Shown: positions 8,963-18,219, counted from the first letter of the stretch. The stretch is DNA of 53,436 nt from Akkermansiaceae bacterium (GCA_030725745.1 JANRFH010000052.1:92324-145759), one strand, 5' to 3'. Numbers and translations are program-made. Notes: generated from the letters alone by a model not told the origin.

Positions 8963-10696
8963 TCAGGGCTCGCGCTCGGCGAGGAACGAGCGCCGGCAAA
9001 GCTCGGCGTATTTTCCCTCCCGAGCGAGTAACTCGTTGTGAGTGCCTTCTTCAATGACTCCGCCCTTTTCCATGACGTAGATGCGATCCGCATTCTGGAT
9101 GGTGGAAAGGCGGTGTGCGATTACGAAGGCAGTGCGGTTTTCCATGAGGCGATCAAGCGCGGCTTGAATTTGGCTTTCCGTTTCCGAATCTACGGATGCG
9201 GTAGCTTCATCTAGCAGCAGGATAGGTGCGTTTTTGAGCAAGGCACGAGCGATGGACAGGCGTTGTTTTTCGCCACCGGAAAGCTTCACGCCGCGTTCGC
9301 CAACGTTGGTATCGAGTTTATCAGGAAGATTTCGGACAAAGGATGCGCCGTTCGCAGCTTCGAGTGCCAACCACATTTCGTCATCTGTGGCATCGCGTTT
9401 TGCGAGGGTAAGGTTTTCTCTAACAGAGCCGTTGAAGAGGAATGCCTCTTGTGTGACGTAGGCGAGTTTCTCGCGGAGGGAGCTCTTCGAGAGCGCGGAA
9501 ATATCTGTGCCGTCGATGCTGATAGTTCCAGAGTCGTGTTCGTAGAAACGGTTGAGGAGAGAAAGGACGGTAGATTTCCCCGCGCCGGTGGAGCCGACAA
9601 GGGCGATGGTGTGTCCTGGTGGAGCGTCTAGGTTGAGTTTGTTGAGAGTAGGTTGCGATCCGTATGCAAAAGACACGTTATCGAAGCGAACGTGAGCTGT
9701 GATTTCTGGGGGGAGTGATTCGCCATCAGAGGCGTTGGGTTCGTTTTCTGAATCCATGATTTCAAACACACGGTCGGCGGCCGCGCGTGAGGAGAAGATC
9801 ATTTGGTTGAGCTGCCGGAGCTTTCCTACAGGTTCGTAGAATAGTCCGAGGAGTAGAAAGAAGAATACGAGGTCGCCGCCGCTCATTCGCCCCTCAATTA
9901 GGGCGGACGCACCGAATCCCAAGACAAGGACGTATCCTAGCATGCTTGCAAAGGACATGGATGGGTTGTAAATGGCCCACCATTTCATGAGGTGGAGAGT
10001 TGCCTTGCGAATCTCGTGGGAGAGGCGGTTGAAATTGGTGTGTTCCTCGTCTTCGGCGGCGTATGATTTGATCTGACGTATGCCGGCGATGTTGTCGTGC
10101 AGTAGGGAGTTCAGGGAGGAAGACGCATTTCGCTCAGCCTTGTGGCGGTGGCGTGCGTCTTTCGAGTAGATCCACGCGCCTATAAGGAGGATCGGGATGG
10201 GGAGTGTCGCCCAGAGAGCGACTTGCCAATCGGTGAGATACATCACGAGACCCACGGCGATGAGCTGGATGAACGCGACTAAACCAAGCTCGATACCATC
10301 GATGAGCACGCGCTCCATAGATGTTACATCCTCGACGACGCGCGTCATAATATCCCCCGTGCGACGTGAATCGAACCAGTTCAGCGGCAGACGTTGTATC
10401 TTCTGATAGAGGTCGGAGCGTATATCGAACACGACATTTTGCTCGAAGTGATTGTTAACGAAGATACGGGCACAGTTGAGGCCGTCTTTAAGGAAATAGG
10501 AGGCCGTAGCGAGGAATATCCAGAACAGGAGGTCATCGTGGCGAGCTGGGTTTGGGACGATATCATCAATGACAATCTGAGTGATTTTCGGGAAGAAGAT
10601 CACCGAGACCGCCATGAGGGTTGCGCAGAAAAACTGTGCGGTTGCTAGGCCGGGGTAGCGCTTAAGGTAGGAAAAGACTCTTAGGTTCGATTTCAT
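8963..10696 (-). CDS. ABC exporter, MsbA/lipid-flippase-like (fused membrane and ATPase domains)
   Basis: A 577-residue half-transporter that would act as a homodimer in the inner membrane. The N-terminal part has six membrane helices with the coupling-helix pattern LNWFDSRRTGDIMTRVVEDV. The ATPase domain has Walker A GSTGAGKST (about 368-376), the signature LSGGEKQR (472-479), Walker B ILLLDEA (492-498) and the H-loop AHRLST. It resembles lipid A and multidrug exporters, but the substrate cannot be decided from sequence. The ATG at 10696 is preferred; a GTG 18 bp upstream is also possible. Confidence 0.9.
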   Translation of the reverse strand: MKSNLRVFSYLKRYPGLATAQFFCATLMAVSVIFFPKITQIVIDDIVPNPARHDDLLFWIFLATASYFLKDGLNCARIFVNNHFEQNVVFDIRSDLYQKIQRLPLNWFDSRRTGDIMTRVVEDVTSMERVLIDGIELGLVAFIQLIAVGLVMYLTDWQVALWATLPIPILLIGAWIYSKDARHRHKAERNASSSLNSLLHDNIAGIRQIKSYAAEDEEHTNFNRLSHEIRKATLHLMKWWAIYNPSMSFASMLGYVLVLGFGASALIEGRMSGGDLVFFFLLLGLFYEPVGKLRQLNQMIFSSRAAADRVFEIMDSENEPNASDGESLPPEITAHVRFDNVSFAYGSQPTLNKLNLDAPPGHTIALVGSTGAGKSTVLSLLNRFYEHDSGTISIDGTDISALSKSSLREKLAYVTQEAFLFNGSVRENLTLAKRDATDDEMWLALEAANGASFVRNLPDKLDTNVGERGVKLSGGEKQRLSIARALLKNAPILLLDEATASVDSETESQIQAALDRLMENRTAFVIAHRLSTIQNADRIYVMEKGGVIEEGTHNELLAREGKYAELCRRSFLAEREP

Positions 10697-10854
10697 GTGA
10701 GGAGGGTCGCGCACGCTTGACGTGGGAATTGGCTTTGTAAAGACAAGGATCGTCGTTCATAAAGATTTGAATTTAAGGAACTTTTGGATTGCCGCCCCTC
10801 ATAGAGAAGCCATAGGCTCCAACCACACCCGGAATCCGGATATCCAAAAACCCC

Positions 10855-11652
10855 ATGGCCAACATCTTAGGTATTTTCACAGCTCTAATTCTATGCGTCG
10901 CAGCTTTTGTGGCGGTAAAAAACAAAGCAAGTTTCGAAGCTGAAATTGCAGAACGCGATTCACAGCAGAGAAGTCTCGAGCGCAGCCAGAAAAGGCTCGA
11001 AGGACTTCAAGCAGATCTTGTCCGTTTGCCAAAGGAGCGTGCTGAGATCGATGGCCAGACAGCCGTGAAGAACGAAGAGAAGGCTGGGTTGGAAGCCGCC
11101 AACGACAGCCTCAAGAGCGACATTGAATCCAAGACCTCAAAAATTGAGGACAACAATACGGAGCTCAACGATATCCGTGAAAAAGTTGCCAAGGTTGGTG
11201 ATATCGAAGACCTCGCCGACAAGATGAAGGCAATGGGTGCAGAGCGTGAGGAACTCACACAGAATATCTCAAGCACAGAAGCAAACCTCGCAAACCTTAC
11301 CGCAACCAATATCTCAATCCAAGCGGATGCGAAGAACCGCAAGGAGGAGCTTGATACCCTCGCCAAAGGGCAGTCGTTGCCATCGCTCAATACCCGTATT
11401 CTTAGAATCTACTCGACCTGGGGCTTCGTGCTACTCGCCGATGGTGATAACGCTGGTGTAACCGCAAACTCCACACTCGATGTAGTTCGTGGTGGTGAAG
11501 TGATTGCTAAACTGCTTGTAACTGCGGTTGAAAGTCGTGCTGCATCCGCCAGCATCGTTCCGGGTTCCATTGCTGAAGATGTGACTCTCATGACAGGAGA
11601 TCGCGTCGTGGCTTCCAAAGACACCGACACGAAGAAGACTGCCTCCAACTAA
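10855..11652 (+). CDS. Membrane-anchored coiled-coil protein, paralogue 1
   Basis: 265 residues. A single N-terminal hydrophobic segment (ILGIFTALILCVAAFVAV) serves as anchor or signal. A long heptad-rich coiled coil follows from about 25 to 170, rich in Glu, Lys and Asp. The C-terminal domain of about 85 residues contains STWGFVLLADGDNAGVTANSTLDV and ends in a Lys/Thr tail. The same layout and the same WGF-x(5)-G-x-N-x-G pattern occur in the next gene, so the two are paralogues. The family is not recognised. The topology suggests a periplasmic coiled coil with a small beta-domain at the tip. Confidence 0.75.
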   Translation: MANILGIFTALILCVAAFVAVKNKASFEAEIAERDSQQRSLERSQKRLEGLQADLVRLPKERAEIDGQTAVKNEEKAGLEAANDSLKSDIESKTSKIEDNNTELNDIREKVAKVGDIEDLADKMKAMGAEREELTQNISSTEANLANLTATNISIQADAKNRKEELDTLAKGQSLPSLNTRILRIYSTWGFVLLADGDNAGVTANSTLDVVRGGEVIAKLLVTAVESRAASASIVPGSIAEDVTLMTGDRVVASKDTDTKKTASN

Positions 11653-11677
11653 GCTATTTCCAAAAAACTCTCAACCC

Positions 11678-12487
11678 ATGAAATTCATTTTTCCCATTCT
11701 GGCTATTCTTGTCTGCGGCGGCGCCACTTACTTCAGCCTCGACCACTCCTCGAAGTTTGAGGCAGTTCAGGAGCAGCGTCTCGTTGCGATCTCTACGAAC
11801 AAGTCTGTCACGGCAAGCGCCGATAAGGCTGACGTTGATAAAGCCAACGAAGAACAGCTTCTCGAGAACTCCAAAAAGGAACTCGCCCTAGCAAACAGCT
11901 CCGTAGACATCCTCCAAGCGGATAATAACCAGCTGAAGAACGATGTAGCTAAGCTCGATGTGCGTATCGCAGATCAGGACAAGGAATTTGCCCAGCTCAA
12001 TGCCGCGATTGAGGAAGTCAAAGCGATCCTTGCCGGACTAGGGCAGGATGTGACTATCGAGACACTCCCCGATATTGTGAACGAGATCAGCGATGATATT
12101 ATCGCGAAGAAATCGAAGCTCGAAGAACTCAACACACTCGTTGAGGGCGCTGAGAAAAGGCTGGCATCAAGCAGAGACGAAGTGTCACGACTCGTGGATC
12201 GTAAATCCTCCCGCAGTGAGCGCATTAGGCGCAACGCCATGTCTGCCAGGGTCACTGCAGTGAATCAGGACTGGGGCTTCATTGTCATCGGCGCCGGATC
12301 AAACTCAGGTTTCACACCTCAGACCTCACTCCTTGTGAAACGCGACGGAAAACTTATTGGTCGTGTTACACCATCTTCCATTGAGAAGACCCAAACGATT
12401 GCCAACATCGAACTCGATTCACTGGCATCAGGTGTCCGCATCCAGACAGGTGATACCGTGATCCTTGCTAAGCCAGCTGGGAACTGA
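11678..12487 (+). CDS. Membrane-anchored coiled-coil protein, paralogue 2
   Basis: 269 residues. It has an N-terminal signal or anchor (FIFPILAILVCGGATYFSL), then a coiled coil from about 25 to 185, then a compact C-terminal domain with QDWGFIVIGAGSNSGFTPQTSLLVKRDGK. Alignment by eye with the upstream gene shows the shared order hydrophobic anchor, coiled coil, WGF...GxNxG, and a final segment ending in TGD-x-V. Only 25 bp separate the genes, so they are probably co-transcribed and their products may form a hetero-oligomer. No enzymatic motif is visible. Confidence 0.75.
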   Translation: MKFIFPILAILVCGGATYFSLDHSSKFEAVQEQRLVAISTNKSVTASADKADVDKANEEQLLENSKKELALANSSVDILQADNNQLKNDVAKLDVRIADQDKEFAQLNAAIEEVKAILAGLGQDVTIETLPDIVNEISDDIIAKKSKLEELNTLVEGAEKRLASSRDEVSRLVDRKSSRSERIRRNAMSARVTAVNQDWGFIVIGAGSNSGFTPQTSLLVKRDGKLIGRVTPSSIEKTQTIANIELDSLASGVRIQTGDTVILAKPAGN

Positions 12488-12542
12488 GAGTCATCCCGAC
12501 GTAAAACTTGTGTTAACTCCAAAGTTGGGGTCTATTCCAGAC

Positions 12543-12725
12543 ATGAAACGTTACGCACTTTTAGCCGCGCTCGCCTTCTTTCTTCCTTCATGCGCCGACG
12601 AGGAGCAGAGAAAGCCAGTGGGTCCTACTTCTGATAGCAGCCGGATTCCTTGGAATGATCCGGGCTTGTCTCCTCAGGGAGGTGGACAAATGGGCATGCT
12701 TCCTCAAAATCAATACCGCCGTTAG
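12543..12725 (+). CDS. Small predicted lipoprotein
   Basis: 60 residues from the ATG at 12543: MKRYALLAALAFFLPSC, then a hydrophilic Pro/Gly/Gln-rich mature part. LPSC is an imperfect lipobox with Cys17 as the lipidation site. It follows the coiled-coil pair by 55 bp and may belong to the same envelope system. TTGTGT (12508) and TCTATT (12531) at 17-bp spacing would place a transcript start at the ATG, that is, a leaderless mRNA, but this is only a pattern match. The function is unknown. Confidence 0.65.
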   Translation: MKRYALLAALAFFLPSCADEEQRKPVGPTSDSSRIPWNDPGLSPQGGGQMGMLPQNQYRR

Positions 12726-12735
12726 GTCGCTGCTA

Positions 12736-13179
12736 TCAGTCGCGGTGGTAAGGGCTTCCGGATTTGATCCCGGCCAGCCGATAAAGCTGCTCAAGCAATA
12801 CGACCAACGCCAACTCGTGCTGCATGGTCATGCTGGACAGTGATAAGGTCATCCCACACGCGGATCTGAGTTCTTTGGAATGGCCGTCTGCGGCGCCGAT
12901 CAGAAAAGAGATCGTTCGAATTTCTCCTGCCATTTCCATTTCTCCAACTTTCTGGGAAAGTTCACGTGTTGTCGGTCTCTCGCCACGTTCATCCATCGCG
13001 ATTCGATAGCATCCTTCCGAGGCTTCTAAGAGGCGTTTCGATACCGATTCGCTGTCTCCTGCTTTTACGATCACAAGCTCGTAGTTTCCGTGCCTCTGGA
13101 GGCGCTTGAGATACTCTTCCACAGCCGCTTTGGCGTATGGTAAGGCAGGTTTACCCGCCACAATAACACGAAATCTCAT
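12736..13179 (-). CDS. rlmH: 23S rRNA (pseudouridine1915-N3)-methyltransferase RlmH
   Basis: 147 residues from the ATG at 13179, slightly shorter than the usual 155-159. RlmH is a small SPOUT-fold enzyme that methylates pseudouridine 1915 in helix 69 of 23S rRNA using S-adenosylmethionine. The cofactor-knot loop is visible as FLIGAADGH (usually IGG-x-x-G), with LSLS[24 protein letters not shown] features after it and the characteristic C-terminal YHR (YHRD here). It converges with the small lipoprotein gene upstream. Confidence 0.88.
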   Translation of the reverse strand: MRFRVIVAGKPALPYAKAAVEEYLKRLQRHGNYELVIVKAGDSESVSKRLLEASEGCYRIAMDERGERPTTRELSQKVGEMEMAGEIRTISFLIGAADGHSKELRSACGMTLSLSSMTMQHELALVVLLEQLYRLAGIKSGSPYHRD

Positions 13180-13227
13180 GCCATGACCCTTGCCCAATGG
13201 AGCAGTAGGCTCCAGCTTCTTCTCAAC

Positions 13228-13527
13228 ATGAAATGTATCACATTGCTTGCCCTTTGCGTTCTTGCTGGATGCGCAACTAGCCCGGGGCCAATCAAGCGGC
13301 AGATGATCGGGCTGATTGAGAAATTCGATCGGTGGGATATCAACGGCGATGGCTTCTTGACTGAGTCCGAACTGAAAGAGGCAGAGAAGCTAAGTAATTT
13401 TACAGCCGCAGAAATTGTGGAATTCTATGATACTGGTGGTGACGGTAAGGTATCACTAAAAGAGGCTCAGGAGGGTATTGCACGCTTGCCGGAAGCCCGT
13501 GAGATAGCTGCAAAAAAGGAAGCGTAA
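13228..13527 (+). CDS. EF-hand lipoprotein
   Basis: 99 residues. [15 protein letters not shown] gives a good lipobox (LAGC, Cys15). Two EF-hand calcium loops follow: D37[11 protein letters not shown] and D68[11 protein letters not shown], with Asp/Asn at the expected ligand positions and Glu at the end of each. A start at 13183 would add 15 residues before the signal peptide and is less likely. It lies 4 bp before the methyltransferase gene and is likely co-transcribed with it. Calcium binding is an inference from the motifs, and the target is unknown. Confidence 0.8.
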   Translation: MKCITLLALCVLAGCATSPGPIKRQMIGLIEKFDRWDINGDGFLTESELKEAEKLSNFTAAEIVEFYDTGGDGKVSLKEAQEGIARLPEAREIAAKKEA

Positions 13528-13531
13528 ACAG

Positions 13532-14266
13532 ATGAGTGCTATTTACGAAGATCCAAAAGTCCTCTCAGAATATCTACTTTTCCATTTCGGTACTCAGGAT
13601 GAAATCCTGCCTCCAGCTATTTCCTGGCCGGATGGGATGCGCGATGCCTTGGATTTTGCGGTAAGGACACCATACCATTTCGGTACAACGATGGTGGAGA
13701 GCGGGTTGGATCTCGGCTGTGCGGTAGGAAGGTCAGCTTTCGAGATGTCAAAGACGTGCCGTCGCATTGTTGGTATCGATTTTTCCCATGCCTTCATCGC
13801 TGCCGCTGTTGAACTATGTTCCGGCAGGGGAGTGTCCTACGAGAGGCTAGATGAAGCACATTACAAGGTGGCGCTTGAGGCGACAATTGATCCTGATCTC
13901 GACACTTCTGGTGTTAGTTTCTTACAAGGGGACGCGATGGATCTACCGGATGATTTGGGAAGCTTTGATCGTGTTCATGCCGCAAACCTGCTTTGCCGCC
14001 TATCGGATCCTGAGCGCTTGCTTGAGAGGTTGCCTGATTTAGTGAATCTGGGAGGAGAACTGGTTCTTGCGACGCCATGCACATGGTTGGCTGAGTTCAC
14101 CCCGCCAGCGAAATGGCCGGGGAAGGACACATTATCTTGGCTTAAAGATCACCTCCAAGATTCATTCGAACTCCGCAAAGAGACGGATGAGCCTTTTCTT
14201 ATCCGCGAGACAGCAAGAAAGTTCCAGTGGACAAGATCTCTCGTGACTGTCTGGTCAAGGCGCTGA
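13532..14266 (+). CDS. Putative 4-mercaptohistidine N1-methyltransferase (OvoA C-terminal-like)
   Basis: 244 residues with a class I SAM-dependent fold. The cofactor motif is LDLGCAVGRSAFEM, followed by GIDFSHAFIAAA. The segments AANLLCRLSDPERLLERLP, ATPCTWLAEFTP and PFLIRETARKFQW are specific to the OvoA C-terminal-domain family, which transfers a methyl group to the imidazole N1 of 4-thiohistidine in ovothiol biosynthesis. In canonical OvoA this domain is fused to the iron sulfoxide synthase; here it stands alone and no sulfoxide synthase is in the window. The family assignment is firm. The actual substrate is inferred. Confidence 0.85.
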   Translation: MSAIYEDPKVLSEYLLFHFGTQDEILPPAISWPDGMRDALDFAVRTPYHFGTTMVESGLDLGCAVGRSAFEMSKTCRRIVGIDFSHAFIAAAVELCSGRGVSYERLDEAHYKVALEATIDPDLDTSGVSFLQGDAMDLPDDLGSFDRVHAANLLCRLSDPERLLERLPDLVNLGGELVLATPCTWLAEFTPPAKWPGKDTLSWLKDHLQDSFELRKETDEPFLIRETARKFQWTRSLVTVWSRR

Positions 14267-14271
14267 CCTGC

Positions 14272-15993
14272 TCAGGATTTCTTTTTCCGGAGAAACGGCG
14301 GGAGATCCAGATCCTCGCCATCGACAACATTAGGGTTCTCCCCTTCGAATCTGCCTCTTGGAGCACTGTCAAAAGAGAGTTCGCTCTGTGAGCCGGGCGG
14401 TTTGGAACCGAGCTTCAGTTCAGGAGAAGATGACGATTTTTTGGGTTCCGCAGGTTCGTCGAGCGCAACACTGAATGGATCTTCTTCATCGTCCTCTGCG
14501 TCGCTATCCTTGGTTTTATCATCTTTGCCCCATAGCGGTTTTTGCGGTGGGCGTCTCTTGGGGCCGGGACCCGGGGGTGCTGAGTATTTGGATTTTACGT
14601 CTTCTGAATCTTCTGAATCTTCTGAGTCTGTTGTTTCCTCATCTTCCTGCTCTTCTGAAGGTTCATCTTCTTGAATCTCGGCTTCTTCCACAGGTGTTTC
14701 AGAAACAGTCTCTTTCTTTGATTCGGGAGCTGGCTTTGAGGTAAACTCAGCAAACGGGCGATCATCCTCGTCTTCCTCTACGCTCTTTTCCGGGGGAGCT
14801 TCTTTCTCTGGTTCGGCCTCATCGAAAAGGGAAGGCACCTCCATAGTTGCTTCGGGCTCCTCCTCTAGGGCTTCTTCAGAAACGGAATCGGGTTCTGGTA
14901 TGTCCTCGGATTTTTTATCGATCACGCTGAACGGGCTCTCAAGCTCTTCGGATTTAATTTTCGCCACGGTCTTAGCGGTATCGGCGAGTTTGCTGAGAGA
15001 GTCCTTGGAGGCTCCTGTGAGGGCATCCTCGGGAAGGGCACTAATGAGAGTGATAGAGAGCTTATCGCCCATGGCTGGGTCGATTGCTGCGCCAAAGAGC
15101 ACGTGAGCGTGATCTGGAACGTGTTTCTGCAAGCTGCGCATGAGCAGCTCGATCTCGTAGAGAGTGAGCGATTCGCCACCTGAAAGGTGAACCAGAACTG
15201 TCTGTGCTTCTTTGAGAAGGGAGCCTTGATCTAGAAGAGGGCTTGCGAGAGCGTTGCGCAGTGCTTTCGAGGCACGATCCTTTCCATCCGAGATACCAGA
15301 GCCAAATAGGCAACGCGAACGGGTGGTGCGGAGCGCGGACATGAGGTCATCGAGCCCGACGTTGATGAGGCCTGGACGAATAACGAGGCGTATGACGGCC
15401 TTAATCGATTCGGAAATCATCGTATCCGCTGCGGCAAAGGCTTCGTGAATGCCTTGCTTTGCTAGGACGAGCTCGCCCATGCGATTGTTGTCGAAAGTGA
15501 CAAGTGCGTTGGAGAGAACCGCTAGCTGGTTGAGTGCAGTCTCTGCCTGTTCGCGGCGGCGGCGGCCTTCGAAGAAGAAAGGCATGGTGGCGAAGACGAC
15601 GACGAAGGCACCTTCTTCACGGGCGATGCGCGAGACGATGGGTGCAGCACCCGATCCTGTTCCGCCACCGAGTCCGGTACAGAGAAATACAATGCGCTGG
15701 CCTTTGAGAGCTTTTCTAACTTCCGCTTCCGCTTCGAGGATTGCCTGCTGTCCGAGCTCTGGGTCGCCGCCGGTTCCGAGGCCTTTGGTCAAGTTGATGC
15801 CGAGCTGAACCTTTTCCTTGGCGAGGCATGCACTGAGCGTGCGGATGTCAGTATTGAGAGCCAGCAGTTCGGCACCTTCCAGGCTGTCGAGTGCGATTCG
15901 TTCCAGCATGTTTGCACCTGCTCCACCGAGTCCCACGATTTTGACGGCTGAGGATGGGATGGATTCGTGGCGGTCTCTTGAGTATTCAATCAT
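14272..15993 (-). CDS. ftsZ: Cell division protein FtsZ with long acidic C-terminal linker
   Basis: A tubulin-like GTPase that forms the division ring. The GTPase core (about 15-325) has KIVGLGGAGANML, ALNTD, the signature GLGGGTGSGAAP (109-115 is GGGTGSG) and NVGLDDLMSAL near the T7 loop. From about 340 to 555 lies a linker of more than 200 residues dominated by Glu, Asp, Ser and Pro, far longer than the 50 or so usual elsewhere. The C-terminal peptide DLDLPPFLRKKKS matches the conserved tail that binds FtsA. It is the last gene of ftsQ-ftsA-ftsZ and converges with the methyltransferase gene, 5 bp away. Confidence 0.96.
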   Translation of the reverse strand: MIEYSRDRHESIPSSAVKIVGLGGAGANMLERIALDSLEGAELLALNTDIRTLSACLAKEKVQLGINLTKGLGTGGDPELGQQAILEAEAEVRKALKGQRIVFLCTGLGGGTGSGAAPIVSRIAREEGAFVVVFATMPFFFEGRRRREQAETALNQLAVLSNALVTFDNNRMGELVLAKQGIHEAFAAADTMISESIKAVIRLVIRPGLINVGLDDLMSALRTTRSRCLFGSGISDGKDRASKALRNALASPLLDQGSLLKEAQTVLVHLSGGESLTLYEIELLMRSLQKHVPDHAHVLFGAAIDPAMGDKLSITLISALPEDALTGASKDSLSKLADTAKTVAKIKSEELESPFSVIDKKSEDIPEPDSVSEEALEEEPEATMEVPSLFDEAEPEKEAPPEKSVEEDEDDRPFAEFTSKPAPESKKETVSETPVEEAEIQEDEPSEEQEDEETTDSEDSEDSEDVKSKYSAPPGPGPKRRPPQKPLWGKDDKTKDSDAEDDEEDPFSVALDEPAEPKKSSSSPELKLGSKPPGSQSELSFDSAPRGRFEGENPNVVDGEDLDLPPFLRKKKS

Positions 15994-16014
15994 TGGTTTG
16001 GAAGGTTGTGGGTA

Positions 16015-17232
16015 TCAGCGGCCAAACGGCCAGAAGAGTCCCAGCAGCTTGCCGATGCAGCCGGGAGGTTTGGTGTTTTCGGTTTCCAGAATCTGAGCGT
16101 AACGGATAAGGCCGATGGCGGTGGCGAACTGGGGATCTTTGAATGATGGGTGACCGGTATCGGATGCTTCAGGTGGCTCGGGGCGGTAGATATCACGCCC
16201 GAAGACATCGAAAGCGAGTTCCGAGAAGCCGTTCATGAGGCTGGTGCCGCCAGTGAGGAAAACGCCGGAGCCGATGGCTTCTACGGCTCCTGCCGGGAGT
16301 CGGGCTTTGACTAGCTTGAGCGTTTCTTCGAGGCGCTGGCGGATCACTTCGTTAAGGATGGCGCGCTTCACTTCGACATCAGCAAAGCCGTTTTCATCCG
16401 CGAGCTTGGCGACTCCAACGGATAACGAAGGCTCGGATGAGGCGTTGCCTTCGAGGATCTTGAGTTTTTCAGCTTTGGAAAATGGCAGGCCGGTGACGAG
16501 GTGAATGTCATTGGTGACATGATCGCCGCCGACAGGGATGCAGCCGGATGCGGCAATGGAACCATCGAGGTAAAGCGCGTAATCTGTTGTGCCGCCGCCG
16601 ATATCGATGAGCAGTGCTCCGCGCAGGCGTTGCTCGCGGTCGAGCGCCATCTGGGCGGTGGCGATGGGGGCGAAGACGATGTCATCGACTTCAAGCGGGC
16701 ATTCGCGGACGAGCTTGATCGAGTTTTGGATGCGGTTGCCAATGCCGTGGACGATGTGGAAGTCAGCTTCGACGGTTTTCGCGAAAAGCCCGATGGGGGA
16801 AGCGGATTGCTCTAGACCATCGACAAGATATTTCCGGATGATCGTGTGGAGGCAGACGTGATCCTGGGGGTAGGGTACATCGCGGGCGATGCTGCACGCC
16901 TCCTCAAGGTGCTCCGGTAAGATGTTTTGCTGGCCGTCAGGGATGCGGAAGGTGCTGCGGTTGTTGACTCCTTGAAGGTGGGAGCCGGTGACGGCGAGGA
17001 AAACCGAGCCGATTTCGACATCGCTGACATTCTCGGCTTTGGCGAGTGCGTCCTTCAGGCAGGCGCGTGCCTGGGGGAAATCGGCTAACTCACCCTTGCG
17101 GACACCGGCGGACTTGGTCACGCCGATCCCGAGAATCTTCACCGCGCTGTCCGGCTTGATCTCCCCGACGACGATGCAGGTCTTACTGGTGCCGATTTCC
17201 AATCCGACATGGATTTTCGTGCGACGTGACAT
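16015..17232 (-). CDS. ftsA: Cell division protein FtsA
   Basis: 405 residues of the actin-like ATPase family. The N-terminal phosphate loop is VGLEIGTSKTCIVVGE. LLIDIGGGTTDYALYLDGSI is the second phosphate-binding motif, and GGTSLMNG lies near the adenosine site. The C-terminal stretch CIGKLLGLFWPFGR can form the amphipathic membrane-binding helix through which FtsA tethers FtsZ. It sits 3 bp after ftsQ and 21 bp before ftsZ, so the three genes form one unit. Confidence 0.95.
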   Translation of the reverse strand: MSRRTKIHVGLEIGTSKTCIVVGEIKPDSAVKILGIGVTKSAGVRKGELADFPQARACLKDALAKAENVSDVEIGSVFLAVTGSHLQGVNNRSTFRIPDGQQNILPEHLEEACSIARDVPYPQDHVCLHTIIRKYLVDGLEQSASPIGLFAKTVEADFHIVHGIGNRIQNSIKLVRECPLEVDDIVFAPIATAQMALDREQRLRGALLIDIGGGTTDYALYLDGSIAASGCIPVGGDHVTNDIHLVTGLPFSKAEKLKILEGNASSEPSLSVGVAKLADENGFADVEVKRAILNEVIRQRLEETLKLVKARLPAGAVEAIGSGVFLTGGTSLMNGFSELAFDVFGRDIYRPEPPEASDTGHPSFKDPQFATAIGLIRYAQILETENTKPPGCIGKLLGLFWPFGR

Positions 17233-17235
17233 GGT

Positions 17236-18219
17236 TCAGTTTCGGTTCAAAAGGGTGCGAAGGTCTTGTTCTCGGCGTGATTCCGGTAGGTTTACGGTAT
17301 CTGGTTCAGGAACGGGGATGGCGCGCGGGGGTTCCGCGTCACCGGAGACTGTGATGGGGATATTTCTCTTGGGGATCAAGTTGATCGTTTCGATATGGTA
17401 ACCTTTTTTTTGCGCGTGGTTGAGTGCTTGATCGAGATAGTCGAGCTGCCGCTCGTGATTGCCTAGGCCAAATGTGGCGGATGTTTGTGAGCGGGTCACG
17501 ACTTTCAGAGACCATTCGGTTTCTTGGGAAATGGTTTCGATCATCGCTAGATCGGCGGGATTCCTCTTTGAGATGGCTTTTAGCAGATGCAGGCAGTGTT
17601 TGTATTGCGGGTGATCGAGAGTTTTCCCAGGTGTGATATTTTTCCCAGTGATGGAAGTAAGGAGCAGGATGGGTAAGTCCTTGCAGACATCGACTTGGCT
17701 GGGAGGGCAGGGGTATGGGAAGCCCTCTTGATCCACTAGGAGTGCTTCGCGCCTCCTTTTTGCCGGGAATCCCTCGTCTGGGCAGGCGATCCATGCGGCG
17801 GGTTGGCGTGTCTTGATCCTGATTTCAAGAGTGCCGGGAAGGTCGCGCTTCACCTCTGCCACGGAGATCGCGGGTATGAGGAGGAGTTGCTCTTCGAGGT
17901 GCTCCACATCAAAATCGAAGATGTTCGCTGATAGGTCTATGTTGAGATATTCGACAACACCTGCCTCATCGAGGACGTCGTTTTCATTGAGATCAATGGC
18001 TTGGAGGCGGAAATCTGGATTCCTGTGGAAGCTGTATTCGATGGCTTGGCGGATACCGTAGGCGACACCCAGTAACAGAGCGAGCACGATGGCTACCTTT
18101 GAGAGTGTCTTCAGGACTGAGAGGAAGCTGAACCAAGCAATGCGTGGAGTCATCACCTCCGACTTAAGCACCTTTATGTGATGCCTGTAGCGCCGGGGTT
18201 TTGAAGTTCGTTTTCGCAT
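17236..18219 (-). CDS. ftsQ: Cell division protein FtsQ/DivIB
   Basis: 327 residues: a basic cytoplasmic tail (1-30), one membrane helix (about 40-57, KVAIVLALLLGVAYGI) and a periplasmic POTRA domain (about 68-140, DFRLQAIDLNENDVLDEAG...ISVAEVKRDLPGTLEIRIKTRQPAAWI). The POTRA end with V-KR-LPGTLEI-I-RQP is the recognisable FtsQ signature. A beta-domain follows, and a Pro-rich tail. It is the first gene of ftsQ-ftsA-ftsZ. FtsQ links division-ring proteins with the periplasmic synthesis machinery. Confidence 0.9.
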   Translation of the reverse strand: MRKRTSKPRRYRHHIKVLKSEVMTPRIAWFSFLSVLKTLSKVAIVLALLLGVAYGIRQAIEYSFHRNPDFRLQAIDLNENDVLDEAGVVEYLNIDLSANIFDFDVEHLEEQLLLIPAISVAEVKRDLPGTLEIRIKTRQPAAWIACPDEGFPAKRRREALLVDQEGFPYPCPPSQVDVCKDLPILLLTSITGKNITPGKTLDHPQYKHCLHLLKAISKRNPADLAMIETISQETEWSLKVVTRSQTSATFGLGNHERQLDYLDQALNHAQKKGYHIETINLIPKRNIPITVSGDAEPPRAIPVPEPDTVNLPESRREQDLRTLLNRN

